Under the pieces are notes generated by a model. The model was given only the letters and a program-made list of their open reading frames with translations, had not been told where the DNA came from and ran no database searches. DNA of 64,000 bases from Tridacna crocea. Lineage: Eukaryota > Mollusca > Bivalvia > Cardiida > Cardiidae. The stretch spans positions 54,327,001 to 54,391,000 of the forward strand of contig OX031057.1 of NCBI GenBank assembly GCA_943736015.1. Direction: 5' to 3'. The translations under genes were made by a program, and so were the position numbers. Below are positions 63,307-64,000 of this stretch, in pieces. Numbering within the stretch: the stretch's first letter is position 1; each line of letters opens with the position of its first letter.

Positions 63307-64000
63307 ACTGGTTATTTGAAACACATACAATGATATAAACTGATTATGAAACATTTATACAGTGAGAGTAATAGCATTTACTCTGTTTATGTTATAATGA
63401 ACTAAAAGAGCATAATTAGAATAGTTCAGATTGTTACATGGGAGATAACTCCACCATATACTGTCTAAAGTTTAGCCAGAGTTGAGCCTAGATATGTTGT
63501 CCTTTAGTTTATCAGCGAATAAATAGTGCAAACTGGTGTAGATGATATTTCTTTTTTTTCTCACAATGATAAAATTCTGTCCTTTTGTAAATGATTCACA
63601 CTATTTGCTCATGCTTTTTTATACTAACTAGACACCTTTTGAAATTATTGTCCAAATTGAAAAGATCTGCAGTTGAAAAGTGTTGCATAATTATGTACTT
63701 GCAGTTACATGTATCTTATGAAAATTAAAAACATTGCTTTAAATATAATCACATAGATTGATAAATAATCTCTCACAACTTATACTAGTCTTTCTTGATT
63801 CTGCTTACTGGAAATCACACCTGTACTTGGGCTAAGTATACTACTCAACATTTGATAGGGATAATTTAGATACATATATTTCAATACAGGTATTTGCTAC
63901 AAAAATACAGTTTTGCTTAAAAAATTATTATAATTTCCTCAGATGGTTTATTTCATCAGTGTAGCAATGTTCCACATTGAAAAACCATACCTGATGCATT

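Overview
Kind of genome. This is eukaryotic, AT-rich, gene-sparse DNA. It holds many small exons with GT..AG borders, long introns and very dense short repeats. The two genes that can be named (INTS5, ANAPC2) are conserved animal genes. Several repeat families (156-bp arrays inside elements starting AACAAGAG, elements with a 3' hairpin followed by CTAA and runs of ACGGACGG, elements with CCCCCGCC ends) are of types known from bivalve molluscs. A bivalve nuclear genome is my inference; the species cannot be fixed from this window.

Layout. (1) 53-7331, + strand: the last three exons of a gene entering from the left, with a C-terminal EF-hand/TPPP-like segment. (2) 7332-10792: intergenic, repeat-filled. 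(3) 10793-33725, - strand: INTS5 (Integrator complex subunit 5), 20 coding exons, 785 codons. A block of roughly 175 conserved residues is absent between exons 12 and 13. (4) 33726-39576: intergenic, including a reversed Helitron-like element starting 90 bp from the INTS5 start codon. (5) 39577-59381, - strand: ANAPC2 (anaphase-promoting complex subunit 2), 15 coding exons, 797 codons, apparently complete. (6) 59382-64000: upstream of ANAPC2, a possible divergent non-coding first exon and no recognisable coding sequence. INTS5 and the left gene converge; INTS5 and ANAPC2 lie head to tail. They belong to unrelated pathways (snRNA/mRNA 3' processing and cell-cycle ubiquitination).

The dominant feature is one repeat family. 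About 90-100 recognisable copies (by eye, roughly 30% of the window) of a 200-240 bp element occur in nearly every intron and intergenic stretch. An intact copy starts TTAACCCTTTACCAAAC, ends GTTTGGTAAAGGGTTAA, and has a 67-nt core made of two 33-nt complementary arms around one central base, flanked by two unrelated unique arms. The TTAA flanks with CCC-starting inverted repeats resemble piggyBac-type transposons, so I read it as a non-autonomous (MITE) family. Several nested insertions allow the pre-insertion site to be reconstructed and show TTAA at both junctions. The hairpin arms change together in diverged copies and subfamilies. This family, its nesting pattern and its stem co-variation are the most unusual things here.

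Coordinates of exons were derived by hand from splice signals, reading frame and remembered protein families; element borders are hand-read and may be off by a few bases.
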